Shown one piece after another: positions 1-6,954 of a DNA stretch of 9,435 bases. Origin of the DNA: Calditrichota bacterium (GTDB taxonomy: Bacteria; Calditrichota; Calditrichia; RBG-13-44-9); assembly GCA_024276455.1 (NCBI GenBank), contig JAJRXE010000140.1, forward strand, positions 1 through 9,435, read 5' to 3'. A program made the translations under genes and the position numbers. The stretch's first letter is position 1. Every line of letters begins with the position of its first letter. The notes under the pieces are model-generated. The model worked only from the letters and a program-made list of their open reading frames with translations. It was not told the origin of the DNA and ran no database searches.

Positions 1-1052
1 CGTTTCCCGACCAGCAGGCGGACCTGATCGAGGAATTCCCGGAAGAACGCTTCCAGGTCCACCGGTTGTTTGCGAACGTTGCGGGAGTTTTCCAGACGCG
101 AGAGGTCCAGCAAATGCTCGCACAGACCAATAAGGCGTTGCACCTGGATGTGCATGCTGCGGGTCAGGCGGGCTACGGTGGCGGGGTCTTCCTGAGCACC
201 GCGCATCAGCACCTCCAGCGACCCCTGCAGGGCTGTAAGCGGGGTGCGCAGTTCGTGGGCGGCGTTGGCAACAAAACGCCGTTGTGAGGCCAGCAATTGT
301 TCCAGCCGCTTGACCATGTGGTTGAAAGAACGGGCCAACATCCCGATTTCGTCCCGGGCCGCGGGAAGCGGCACCCGCCGGGAAAGATCGCCTGCCGCAA
401 TTACCTGACAGGTGCGAGCCATCTGCTTTAAATATCGCAGGTTGGAAGAAATCAGGGCAAATCCCAACTCCGCTCCCATGAGCAGCACCAGAACCGCCAC
501 CACCAGAATCATCATTCCGTGGGTAAACAGGATGCGGTTCTCGGCCTGCAGCGAGGTGCTGAGCTGGGCGGCTCCCAACACCGTCTGGCTACCCGGAGCG
601 GGTCGCAGGGGAATCAGCAACACCAGCACCGTTTGCCCGGCTACGGTATCCCGATAGGAAATTTCGTTTTCTCCGGCCAGGGCTCGGGACGTGTATTGCG
701 GATCGGGTGGCGGGGCGTTCGGTTCCTCTGGCAGGCGCTTGCCGCTGGCCAGAACCTCTCCGCGAGTGTTCAGAACAAGCGCTGCCGTTTCCCGGGAGGT
801 CAGATCGCGGGCCAGGAACCCCGCCAGGGAGTCCAGCGTGTGGTGCTGCCAGTAAGCGGCGGGATGTCCCATAATCCAGTGGGCAATGATGGGTTTGGCC
901 CGGGCCCGCAAATCCGCCATTTTGTTTTCCATGAGCAAATTGCGCACGTTCCAGTAGGAGTAACCGCCGATGATGCTGACACTGAAAAACAGCAGTGCCA
1001 TATAAAGCAGTGTCAAGCGGGTTCGTAAGGGAAATTGCTTCCAGCGTTTCAT
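1..1052 (-). CDS. Sensor histidine kinase, C-terminus cut by window edge
   Basis: This is the membrane sensor kinase of the second two-component system. It should autophosphorylate on a histidine and pass the phosphate to the regulator encoded just upstream. I translated the frame by hand: it is open from the ATG at 1052 to the window edge, about 350 residues. A first membrane segment lies at about residues 11-31, followed by a periplasmic domain of about 140 residues. A second membrane segment lies at about 178-200, then a HAMP linker (includes AARDEIGMLARSFN). The HisKA H-box ANAAHELRTPLTAL puts the phosphoacceptor at His266. Dimerisation helix text follows (HLLDLSRLEN), and the frame leaves the window before the N, G1 and G2 boxes, so ATPase function cannot be checked here. 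The start overlaps the regulator's stop as ATGA, which supports both the start and coupled translation. The signal sensed is unknown; the periplasmic domain has no motif I recognise. Confidence 0.93.
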   Translation of the reverse strand, partial: MKRWKQFPLRTRLTLLYMALLFFSVSIIGGYSYWNVRNLLMENKMADLRARAKPIIAHWIMGHPAAYWQHHTLDSLAGFLARDLTSRETAALVLNTRGEVLASGKRLPEEPNAPPPDPQYTSRALAGENEISYRDTVAGQTVLVLLIPLRPAPGSQTVLGAAQLSTSLQAENRILFTHGMMILVVAVLVLLMGAELGFALISSNLRYLKQMARTCQVIAAGDLSRRVPLPAARDEIGMLARSFNHMVKRLEQLLASQRRFVANAAHELRTPLTALQGSLEVLMRGAQEDPATVARLTRSMHIQVQRLIGLCEHLLDLSRLENSRNVRKQPVDLEAFFREFLDQVRLLVGK

Positions 1053-1780
1053 GACCGGGTTTCCTCCCGGTGAGCCGGAGAACCTGCATCTTCCGGATGA
1101 AAGGCATACCCCACGCCGTAGTGGGTGCGGATGAGCCGGGCGGGACGGTCATTCAACTTTTCCCGCAAATGGCTAATGTGCACATCCACCACATTGGTTT
1201 CGCCGGCGTAATGGTAGCCCCACACCAGATTGAGCAAAGTATCGCGGGTAAATACGCGCCGCGGATGGCGCAGGAACAGTTCCAGCAGAGAGAATTCCGT
1301 GGGGGTAAGCTCCACTGGTTGTCCCGCGCGTTGAACCGTGCGCGTTTCCAGGTTCATTTCGATGTCCGCCCCCCGCAGCACCCGGTTCTCCGAGGCGTGT
1401 CCCACCCGGCGCAACTGAGCGCGGATGCGCGCCAGCAGCTCGTCGAAACTGAACGGTTTGGTGATGTAATCGTCCGCACCGGTGTCCAGTCCGCGAACCC
1501 GGTCGGTGATCTCTTTGCGGGCAGTGAGCATGATGATGGGCAGCGTGTGGCCGCTTTCGCGTAAGCGGCGGCAAACTTCGAAGCCATCAATATCCGGCAG
1601 CATGATGTCCAGAATCAACAAATCTACCCCTCCGCGGCGCAGGCGTTTTAAACCCTCGTTCCCGCTGGTCGCCACCTCCACCCGGTACCCTTCGTAACGC
1701 AGTCCGGTGCGCAGAAATTCGATGATAGTCTGCTCGTCTTCGATTACCAGAATAGTGGCAATGGCATCGATCTCATTCAT
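1049..1780 (-). CDS. OmpR/PhoB-family response regulator (second system)
   Basis: This is a cytoplasmic DNA-binding regulator of 243 residues, the normal length for the family. The receiver domain (about 9-123) has the acidic pair Glu14/Asp15, phosphoacceptor Asp58 in LLILDIMLPDIDG, Thr86 in MLTA and Lys108 in TKPF, so all the switch residues are present. The winged-helix output domain (about 135-232) shows LTPTEFSLLELFL, VDVHISHLREKL and the closing GVGYAF. The start at 1780 overlaps the permease stop by 8 bases, and its only upstream purine signal is a weak GGGA, so translation probably relies on coupling to the permease. The stop overlaps the next kinase as ATGA, which makes that kinase the cognate partner. 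Composition is odd beside its neighbours: about 30 Arg against 4 Lys, whereas the other regulator in this window has 16 and 19. Target genes are not known. Confidence 0.96.
   Translation of the reverse strand: MNEIDAIATILVIEDEQTIIEFLRTGLRYEGYRVEVATSGNEGLKRLRRGGVDLLILDIMLPDIDGFEVCRRLRESGHTLPIIMLTARKEITDRVRGLDTGADDYITKPFSFDELLARIRAQLRRVGHASENRVLRGADIEMNLETRTVQRAGQPVELTPTEFSLLELFLRHPRRVFTRDTLLNLVWGYHYAGETNVVDVHISHLREKLNDRPARLIRTHYGVGYAFHPEDAGSPAHREETRS
1055..1070 (-). promoter_or_regulatory. Ribosome binding site of the second kinase, inside a small GC hairpin
   Basis: Read on the minus strand the site is CCGGGAGGAAACCCGG, two bases before the kinase ATG. GGAGG (1067-1063) is a good Shine-Dalgarno core at 10 bases from the start. 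CCGGG and CCCGG can form five G-C pairs around the six-base loop AGGAAA, so the site may be partly closed unless ribosomes arriving from the overlapping regulator gene open it. The pairing is visible in the sequence; the regulatory effect is inferred. Confidence 0.5.
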
Positions 1781-3119
1781 GGGTTTCCCGGAATAATTTC
1801 ATACGGTTCATGTAACGGGTAAATTCTCGTCGGGAGACAACCCGGTAAATATATTCCGCCAGAAAGGCGCCCGAAAAAGTGAGAATCGTTCCGTAAAAAG
1901 CTGCCCGTTGGGTTTTCCAGTTGTAATACATCAATACCACAAACACTGCCAACAAGATTAGCAGGTTAAAGAGAATGAACAGCGGGTTTCCTCCCACTTC
2001 TTTAACATTCCGGTAATGCGAAATGAGGACAAAGAAATAGATGGAAATAAAAATGGCGCTGGTAATGGACGCCACGCCGCCCAGATTAAACAAAAGAGCA
2101 AAGAGAAAGCCCAGGATGGCGGTAATGAACAACCCTTCGGTGGATTTGAACCAGACTTTCCGTTCGAAGAAGCGGGGTAATTCACCATCTTTAGCGAGAG
2201 AATAGGCGATGTTGGCCCCGCCGTACAGGGTGGCATTCATGGCCGAAGAGATGGAAAAGAGGGCGCCAATGGAAATAAGTAGAAATCCCAGATTGCCCAG
2301 AAAGGGACGGGCCGCCACCGCCAGGGCGTTCTCCTGCGCTCTGATCAGTTGTGAGAGCGACAAATTGCCGACCGCCACCACCGCCACCGAAACATACACA
2401 AAAATTACGATAAAAATGCTTAGATAAATGGCCCGGGGGACGTTGCGGCGGGGATTCTCGATGTTCTCCGAAGCATTGGTCACCAGACCGAATCCCATGT
2501 AAGAGAGGAAGAAAATAACCGAGGCAAAAAACATTCCGTGTAAGTAGGTTCCTTCCAAAGATGGCGCCAGGAATTCCGGTTTAATGGTTAAGATGCCCAG
2601 CACGATGAAAATCCCCAGAATGGAGAGTTTCACCACTACAATGTAAAACTCCGCCCGTCCCACCGCTTTAGAACCGAAAAAATTCAGGGCGGTAAAGAAA
2701 GAGAGCACCACCACCTCGGTAATCCCCGTTGCCGCCGGGGTGGCAGTTAGGTGAACCAGCGGTAAAAAGTAGCCGGCAAATCCCTTGGCAAACAGCGAAA
2801 GAGATACCACGTAACTCAACCACATTAAAATGCCCATGGTACCGGTCAACACCCCATCTCCGAACCCCTTCAAAATAAAGGCAATGGGGCCGGCATTGGA
2901 GACAATTTTTGCCCCCAGCTTGGTGTAGGAATAAGCCACCAGCAATGCGTAGATTCCGGAAAGTACAAATGCTTCCGGCAGGTTGTGGCCGGCGATTTTT
3001 GCTCCCAGGCCAAAAATGGAAAAGATGCTGGCACCAATCATGGTACCAACCGCCATGGACACGGCCTCCCAGAGGGAAAGTTTCTTTTCGGTAGGTTTGC
3101 TTCCTTCCACTTTTTTCAC
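1773..3119 (-). CDS. APC-superfamily amino-acid permease
   Basis: This is an inner-membrane secondary transporter, most likely for an amino acid or related amine. It has 448 residues and about 12 hydrophobic segments (near 19-39, 50-70, 93-115, 134-150, 157-177, 195-213, 230-251, 275-300, 329-345, 351-369, 379-398, 407-426), matching the family. The first segment carries GTMIGASIF at 25-33, the unwound substrate-binding signature of APC transporters. ENIENPRRNVPRA after segment 6 is another family hallmark. I chose the GTG at 3119 because AGGAGG lies 7 bases before it. A longer open frame to 3275 would overlap the kinase upstream by about 110 bases and add a charged tail without a ribosome site. 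The gene begins 43 bases after the first kinase and overlaps the next regulator by 8 bases, so it is cotranscribed with both systems. The substrate cannot be read from the sequence. Confidence 0.93.
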   Translation of the reverse strand: MKKVEGSKPTEKKLSLWEAVSMAVGTMIGASIFSIFGLGAKIAGHNLPEAFVLSGIYALLVAYSYTKLGAKIVSNAGPIAFILKGFGDGVLTGTMGILMWLSYVVSLSLFAKGFAGYFLPLVHLTATPAATGITEVVVLSFFTALNFFGSKAVGRAEFYIVVVKLSILGIFIVLGILTIKPEFLAPSLEGTYLHGMFFASVIFFLSYMGFGLVTNASENIENPRRNVPRAIYLSIFIVIFVYVSVAVVAVGNLSLSQLIRAQENALAVAARPFLGNLGFLLISIGALFSISSAMNATLYGGANIAYSLAKDGELPRFFERKVWFKSTEGLFITAILGFLFALLFNLGGVASITSAIFISIYFFVLISHYRNVKEVGGNPLFILFNLLILLAVFVVLMYYNWKTQRAAFYGTILTFSGAFLAEYIYRVVSRREFTRYMNRMKLFRETHE

Positions 3120-3126
3120 ACCTGTT

Positions 3127-3132
3127 CCTCCT
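3127..3132 (-). promoter_or_regulatory. Strong ribosome binding site deciding the permease GTG start
   Basis: The minus strand reads AGGAGG, 7 bases before the GTG at 3119. It is the only good Shine-Dalgarno match near any candidate start of this frame and so sets the protein at 448 residues rather than 500. It lies in the 43-base gap after the kinase stop codon. Confidence 0.8.
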
Positions 3133-3162
3133 CTTTTTCCGGTTTTCGGCAAACTCACGGTT

Positions 3163-4596
3163 TCACGATTTTGCCGCTTGCTTTTCCCCTTCCTCGAGTG
3201 GAAGTCGAACCCGAAAGAGGCTTCCCTGGCCGGGTTGACTTTCCACTTCGATTTTACCGTTGTGCACCCGGGCAATTAGCTGGCAGATGGACAATCCCAG
3301 TCCGCTGCCGCCGGTTTGCCGCGCCCGATCTTTTTTTACCCGGTAGAAGCGCTCGAAAATATGGGGAAGGTCTTCGGAGGGGATTCCCGGGCCGTTGTCG
3401 CGGATTTCCACCACCGCTTCCCCGCCGATCCGCCGCAGCCGGATGCTCACCTCGCCACCGGGCTGGGTGTACTTTATGGCGTTATCCACAATATTGAAAA
3501 AAAGCTGGTACAGGCGCGAGCGGTCGCCGCGCAGGGTAACCGACTCCTGGTGCTCGGAGACCAAACGCTGTTCCTTCATTTCCGCCAGAATGGCGGCATC
3601 GGCCACCACTTCGTCCAGCACTTCGTCCAGGCGGACTTCGGAAAAATCGAAGTTTTCCCGGATTTGTTCGGTGCGGGACAGGAGCAGCAGATTGTTAATC
3701 AAATGGGTCAAACGGGAGATGGTTTCCACGTCGCGGGCCAATTTTTCTTTCATCGGGAGGGAAAGCTCCGGATTGTTGAGCTCCTCTTCCCAGTGGGCTC
3801 GCAGCACCGACAGGGGGGTTTTCAACTCGTGGGCGGCATCGGCCATGAAGCGCTGCTGGCTCTGGAAAGCCCGCTCCAGACGTTCCAGCAGGTTGTTCAG
3901 CGTCTCTGCCAGGGTCCCCAGTTCGTCACCGGGGCTCACCCCTTCGATGCGCCGGTTCAGATTGCTGTGACTGATCTGATTCGCCCGGCGGGCAATCACG
4001 TCCACTGGCGCCAGGGCTTTGCGAGTCAGCAAATACCCGCTGGCACCAATCAGAGCCACCACAATCAGAATGGCCACAAACAAAATCTGAAGTAACCGAT
4101 GCTGGGATTCTTCCAACTGTTCAATGGGACGCGCCACCGTAATCCAGCCCAGCCGTTTCCCCTGGTAGCGCAATTCCCGGTTAATGGCGCGAAAGGCAAT
4201 TTCTCCTTTCTTTCCGGGATGCAGGCGGGGAATCGGATGGCGGAGGAAAATCTTTAGGGTCGCGCGTTCCGGATCACCCGGCGCGCTAAAAGGCACTTCC
4301 AGAGAAATTTGCTCTGCCAGCGCCGAGCGAAAAATCACTTCCTTCTTTCGGTTGTAAATAACCAGGTAATAATCCAGAAACGGATCGGTTTTCTCGCTGT
4401 CCAGTTGCAGGATGTCGAAGGTCGCCAGACTGTCGTTGTAACTCTGTTCAACCACATCGGCAATTTCCGTGAGATCCTGATCCAGCGAACGGAACAGCAC
4501 CCGCTGCATGCTCAGGTAAATCCCCAGACTGAACAGCAACAGAATGAAGAGGGTAATCGAAAAATACCACAACGTCAGCCGGAAACGAATCTTCAT
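3163..4596 (-). CDS. Sensor histidine kinase, complete (first system)
   Basis: This is a complete membrane kinase of 477 residues with two membrane segments (about 9-29 and 168-190) flanking a periplasmic sensor domain of about 140 residues. A HAMP linker follows (about 190-242, includes SPGDELGTLAETLNNLLERL). HisKA has the H-box ADAAHELKTPLSVL, with phosphoacceptor His256. The ATPase domain has the N-box FNIVDNAIKYTQPGG (Asn372), G1 DNGPGIP, the F-box IFERFYR and G2 GGSGLGLSI, so the protein looks catalytically intact. The start overlaps the regulator stop as ATGA, with AAGGA six bases before the ATG at 4607-4603. It is a general OmpR-partner kinase of the class that includes EnvZ, CpxA and CusS. 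The sensor region has no motif I can assign, so the signal is unknown. The neighbouring degP makes envelope stress one candidate and the downstream permease makes a nutrient another. Confidence 0.97.
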   Translation of the reverse strand: MKIRFRLTLWYFSITLFILLLFSLGIYLSMQRVLFRSLDQDLTEIADVVEQSYNDSLATFDILQLDSEKTDPFLDYYLVIYNRKKEVIFRSALAEQISLEVPFSAPGDPERATLKIFLRHPIPRLHPGKKGEIAFRAINRELRYQGKRLGWITVARPIEQLEESQHRLLQILFVAILIVVALIGASGYLLTRKALAPVDVIARRANQISHSNLNRRIEGVSPGDELGTLAETLNNLLERLERAFQSQQRFMADAAHELKTPLSVLRAHWEEELNNPELSLPMKEKLARDVETISRLTHLINNLLLLSRTEQIRENFDFSEVRLDEVLDEVVADAAILAEMKEQRLVSEHQESVTLRGDRSRLYQLFFNIVDNAIKYTQPGGEVSIRLRRIGGEAVVEIRDNGPGIPSEDLPHIFERFYRVKKDRARQTGGSGLGLSICQLIARVHNGKIEVESQPGQGSLFRVRLPLEEGEKQAAKS

Positions 4597-5273
4597 GCTT
4601 CGTCCTTTATCATGTAACCCACTCCACGTACGGTTTGAATCAGTTTCTTTTCCCGGTCGTCGTCAATTTTTTTGCGCAGATTTTTGATGTGCACATCCAC
4701 AAAGTTCGTCATAGTAAAAAGGTCGAAATTGTCTCCCCACACATGCTCGGCAATGGAGAGGCGCGAAACCACCCGGTTTTTATTGTAAAGCAAAAATTCC
4801 AGAATGGCGTATTCTTTGGTGGTGAGATTAATCGGCTTGCCGCCCCGCTTCACTTCGTGGGTGTGGGTGTTCACCTCCAGGTCGCCGGCGGAGAGCACAG
4901 AGGTTTTCACTTCGCTGATGCGTCGCAGCAGAGAGCGCACCCGGGCCAGCAACTCCGGCAACGCAAATGGCTTGGTAAGATAATCGTCGGCACCCGCATC
5001 CAGTCCTGCCACTTTGTCCTCGATCCGATCTTTGGCCGTTAACAACAAAACCGGGGTTGAGATTTTTTCCCGGCGAATTTCCTTTAACAAATCGATGCCG
5101 TTGAGTCGAGGAAGCAAAATATCCAGCAGAATAAGGTCGTACTCCTCGGTCAGGGCTTTCTCCAGTCCGGATTCTCCGTCGAAAGCCACTTCGGCCTGGT
5201 ATTTCTCGCTTTCCAGCACATTTTTAATTCGCAATGCCAGACTCTCCTCGTCCTCTACGATTAAAATCCTCAT
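4593..5273 (-). CDS. OmpR/PhoB-family response regulator (first system)
   Basis: This is a cytoplasmic DNA-binding regulator of 226 residues and the first gene of the five-gene unit. The receiver domain (about 1-118) has Glu7/Asp8, phosphoacceptor Asp51 in LILLDILLPRLNG, Thr79 in LLTA and Lys101 in TKPF. The winged helix (about 130-224) shows LTTKEYAILEFLL, VDVHIKNLRKKI and TVRGVGYMI. I start it at the ATG at 5273 because receiver domains normally begin directly with MRILIVEDEE. A longer frame begins at a TTG at 5303, adds only KKKNRQGRT-type residues and has no ribosome site. The site before the ATG is modest (AGGGA). The stop is shared with the next kinase as ATGA, which identifies its partner. 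It follows degP by 143 bases, a gap holding hairpins and a promoter-like region. It may control its own operon, degP, or both; no direct repeat operator is convincing. Confidence 0.96.
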   Translation of the reverse strand: MRILIVEDEESLALRIKNVLESEKYQAEVAFDGESGLEKALTEEYDLILLDILLPRLNGIDLLKEIRREKISTPVLLLTAKDRIEDKVAGLDAGADDYLTKPFALPELLARVRSLLRRISEVKTSVLSAGDLEVNTHTHEVKRGGKPINLTTKEYAILEFLLYNKNRVVSRLSIAEHVWGDNFDLFTMTNFVDVHIKNLRKKIDDDREKKLIQTVRGVGYMIKDEA

Positions 5274-5301
5274 GGTCCGTCCCTGCCTGTTTTTCTTTTT
5301 C

Positions 5302-5336
5302 AATATAAAATAAAATTTTTAAAATTGAAGAATCAA
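5302..5336 (-). promoter_or_regulatory. Candidate promoter of the two-component/permease unit
   Basis: The gap before the regulator ATG contains a strongly AT-rich stretch in an otherwise GC-richer window. On the minus strand the best -10 match is TATATT at 5307-5302, with TTCAAT 16 bases before it as a weak -35. An alternative is TTGATT (5336-5331) with TTATTT 17 bases further on. Either would give a short leader of about 20-30 bases before the ATG. The consensus used is the sigma-70 one and may not apply to this host. Confidence 0.35.
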
Positions 5337-5346
5337 TATGAGAAAA

Positions 5347-5377
5347 GTGGCGGGAGGGGGTTCATCCCTCCCACCAC
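5347..5377 (-). terminator. Probable intrinsic terminator after degP
   Basis: GGGAGGG (5352-5358) pairs perfectly with CCCTCCC (5366-5372) around a 7-base loop. Outside it, GTGG (5347-5350) pairs with CCAC (5374-5377) across one mismatch. In the minus-strand direction the stem is followed directly by TTTTCT and AT-rich sequence. It lies 40 bases after the degP stop. The T-run is short, so some readthrough into the regulator is possible. Confidence 0.6.
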
Positions 5378-5411
5378 CGGAGGCCCGTAAGGGAGCGCTC
5401 AATCCCTCCGG
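5377..5411. repeat. Second inverted repeat between degP and the regulator
   Basis: CCGGAGG (5377-5383) is matched by CCTCCGG (5405-5411), a perfect 7-base inverted repeat with a 21-base loop. Inside the loop AGGGA (5390-5394) could pair with TCCCT (5403-5407), which competes with the outer stem. GAGCGCTC (5393-5400) is itself a perfect palindrome. The repeat abuts the terminator hairpin and begins 6 bases past the degP stop. It may stabilise the degP message 3' end or be a protein-binding site. Confidence 0.45.
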
Positions 5412-5416
5412 GCGAT

Positions 5417-6940
5417 TTATTCTTCCGGCATGGTAAAGGCCACGAACAGATTTGCCTCGCCCCGCCGGAGGTACAGCAGCACATCTTCACCCGGTTTCAC
5501 CTTGCGAATCAGGGCATCGAAGTCGGCCACCGATTTCACGGCTTTGCGATCGACCTTCAAAATCACATCGCCTTCCTGAATTCCAACCGCCGCCGCAATA
5601 CCGGACGGATCCACTCCGGTAACCACCACGCCTTCGATGCCAGAAGGCAGGCGGTATTTTCGGCTCAATTCCGGCGTGATGTTCGCCACTTTTAATCCGA
5701 TTTTCGTGTAGGTGCTTTCGCCCCGGGCCATCTGCTGCGCCATGGGATTCAATTCACCCAGTTTTACCTTCAAATCCCGCACTTTTCCGTCCCGCAAAAT
5801 GGTCAGCACTACCACTTTTCCGGGAGAGGTACTGGCGATGCGGGTGCTCATTTCCACCGTATTGGTCACTTCCCGACCGTTCAAACGAAGCACGACATCG
5901 CCTTCCTTCAACCCCGCTTTGTCCGCCGGACTTCCTTTCTGTACCTGGCTAATGATGACGCCATGGGTGGTCTCCAGTTTCAGCGCTTTGGCCATTTCGG
6001 GAGTCAGATTCTGAATGACCACTCCCAACCAACCGCGCACCACTTTGCCTTTGGTTAAGATGTCGTTCATGACTTTTTGGGCCAGGTTCACCGGAATGGC
6101 AAAGCCGATTCCCATGAACCCCCCGGTTTTGGTGGCAATGGCGGAATTGATGCCGATGAGCTCGCCCCGGGTGTTTACCAGCGCACCTCCCGAATTACCG
6201 GGATTAATGGCCGCATCGGTTTGAATGTAATCCTCGTATTGGGTCAAGCCCACGCCACTGCGCCCCTTGGCACTAATGATGCCGGCCGTTACGGTGTGTT
6301 CCAGCTGCGGATTTAGCGGGGAGCCAATCGCCAGCACCCACTCGCCCACCCGGGCTTTGTCGGAGTCGCCCAGACGAATCGGTCTGAGATTCTGAGCATC
6401 AATTTTAATCACCGCCAGATCGGTTTGCGGATCGGTTCCTTTAACCGTCGCTTTGAACTCCCGGCCATCCAGCAAACGCACCTTGATGTTGTCCGCACCG
6501 TCCACCACGTGATTATTGGTGAGAATAATACCGTCCGAGGTCACAATCACGCCGGATCCCAACCCCATTTGTTTCAAATTTCCCTGCGGTTGGGGCGGCA
6601 TTTGAAAGAAATGCTGGAAAAGATCCGGACCAAAAAACTCCTCGAAAGGCGAAAGCGGAAGCTGCTGCTGTACCTTAATCGTGGTTTCGGTAAAAATGGT
6701 GACCACCGAAGGGTTGACCTGCTGGGCCACCCGGGCAAAAATATTGCTGAGCTGATCGGCTACGTTGCTTCCGCTCAACATGTCCGTCGTGGTGTCCGGA
6801 GAAACCGGCTCTGCCGGTAACACGACCGGCGCCGGCTGACTGGCCACGGCGCGCTCCAGACCCAATCCCAGAAACAATCCGACCAACAAACTGCCAATCA
6901 GATACAACGCTAATTTCCGGCTTGAGATGATTCGATGCAT
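5417..6940 (-). CDS. degP: Do-family periplasmic serine protease/chaperone (HtrA/DegP)
   Basis: This protease degrades or holds misfolded envelope proteins. It has 507 residues, close to family size. Residues 9-30 are hydrophobic after a basic start, and AVA-S at 31-34 is a plausible signal-peptidase site, so it is probably released into the periplasm. The trypsin-like domain (about 60-295) has the complete triad: His144 in TNNHVVDG, Asp174 in QTDLAVIK and Ser250 in NPGNSGGAL. A Gln/Pro/Phe-rich segment at about 91-120 sits where the regulatory LA loop lies in DegP. PDZ1 spans about 302-393 (GWLGVVIQ) and PDZ2 about 412-503 (IGLKVANIT). Two PDZ domains separate it from DegS-type proteins, which have one. 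Start: ATG at 6940, with AGGAGGT 7 bases upstream. It has its own leader after the upstream gene's terminator, so it is probably a single-gene transcript. Its neighbours (an outer-membrane barrel protein and a two-component system) fit an envelope-quality role. Confidence 0.97.
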   Translation of the reverse strand: MHRIISSRKLALYLIGSLLVGLFLGLGLERAVASQPAPVVLPAEPVSPDTTTDMLSGSNVADQLSNIFARVAQQVNPSVVTIFTETTIKVQQQLPLSPFEEFFGPDLFQHFFQMPPQPQGNLKQMGLGSGVIVTSDGIILTNNHVVDGADNIKVRLLDGREFKATVKGTDPQTDLAVIKIDAQNLRPIRLGDSDKARVGEWVLAIGSPLNPQLEHTVTAGIISAKGRSGVGLTQYEDYIQTDAAINPGNSGGALVNTRGELIGINSAIATKTGGFMGIGFAIPVNLAQKVMNDILTKGKVVRGWLGVVIQNLTPEMAKALKLETTHGVIISQVQKGSPADKAGLKEGDVVLRLNGREVTNTVEMSTRIASTSPGKVVVLTILRDGKVRDLKVKLGELNPMAQQMARGESTYTKIGLKVANITPELSRKYRLPSGIEGVVVTGVDPSGIAAAVGIQEGDVILKVDRKAVKSVADFDALIRKVKPGEDVLLYLRRGEANLFVAFTMPEE

Positions 6941-6947
6941 TGCGCTT

Positions 6948-6954
6948 ACCTCCT
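6948..6954 (-). promoter_or_regulatory. Near-ideal ribosome binding site of degP
   Basis: The minus strand reads AGGAGGT, 7 bases before the degP ATG. This is a perfect anti-16S match and predicts high translation once the message is made, as is common for stress chaperones and proteases. Confidence 0.85.

Noticed and set aside
519..1028. Plus-strand open frame of 169 codons
   Set aside because: It lies antisense to the sensor domain and membrane segments of the second kinase, and its Gly/Gln/Arg-rich translation resembles no protein.
589..1152. Minus-strand open frame of 187 codons
   Set aside because: It is out of frame with the kinase, which I translated continuously from 1052 to the window edge with membrane, HAMP and H-box motifs.
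3120..3275. Longer N-terminus for the permease
   Set aside because: The 52 extra residues overlap the kinase end, are highly charged and lack a ribosome site, whereas the GTG at 3119 has AGGAGG at ideal spacing.
3316..4095. Long plus-strand open frame of 259 codons
   Set aside because: It is antisense to the complete histidine kinase, whose motifs are all intact. It has no family motif and no ribosome site; it is a by-product of GC-biased codon use.
5274..5303. TTG start adding ten residues to the first regulator
   Set aside because: It has no ribosome site, lies within the AT-rich promoter-like stretch, and receiver domains normally begin at MRILIVEDE.
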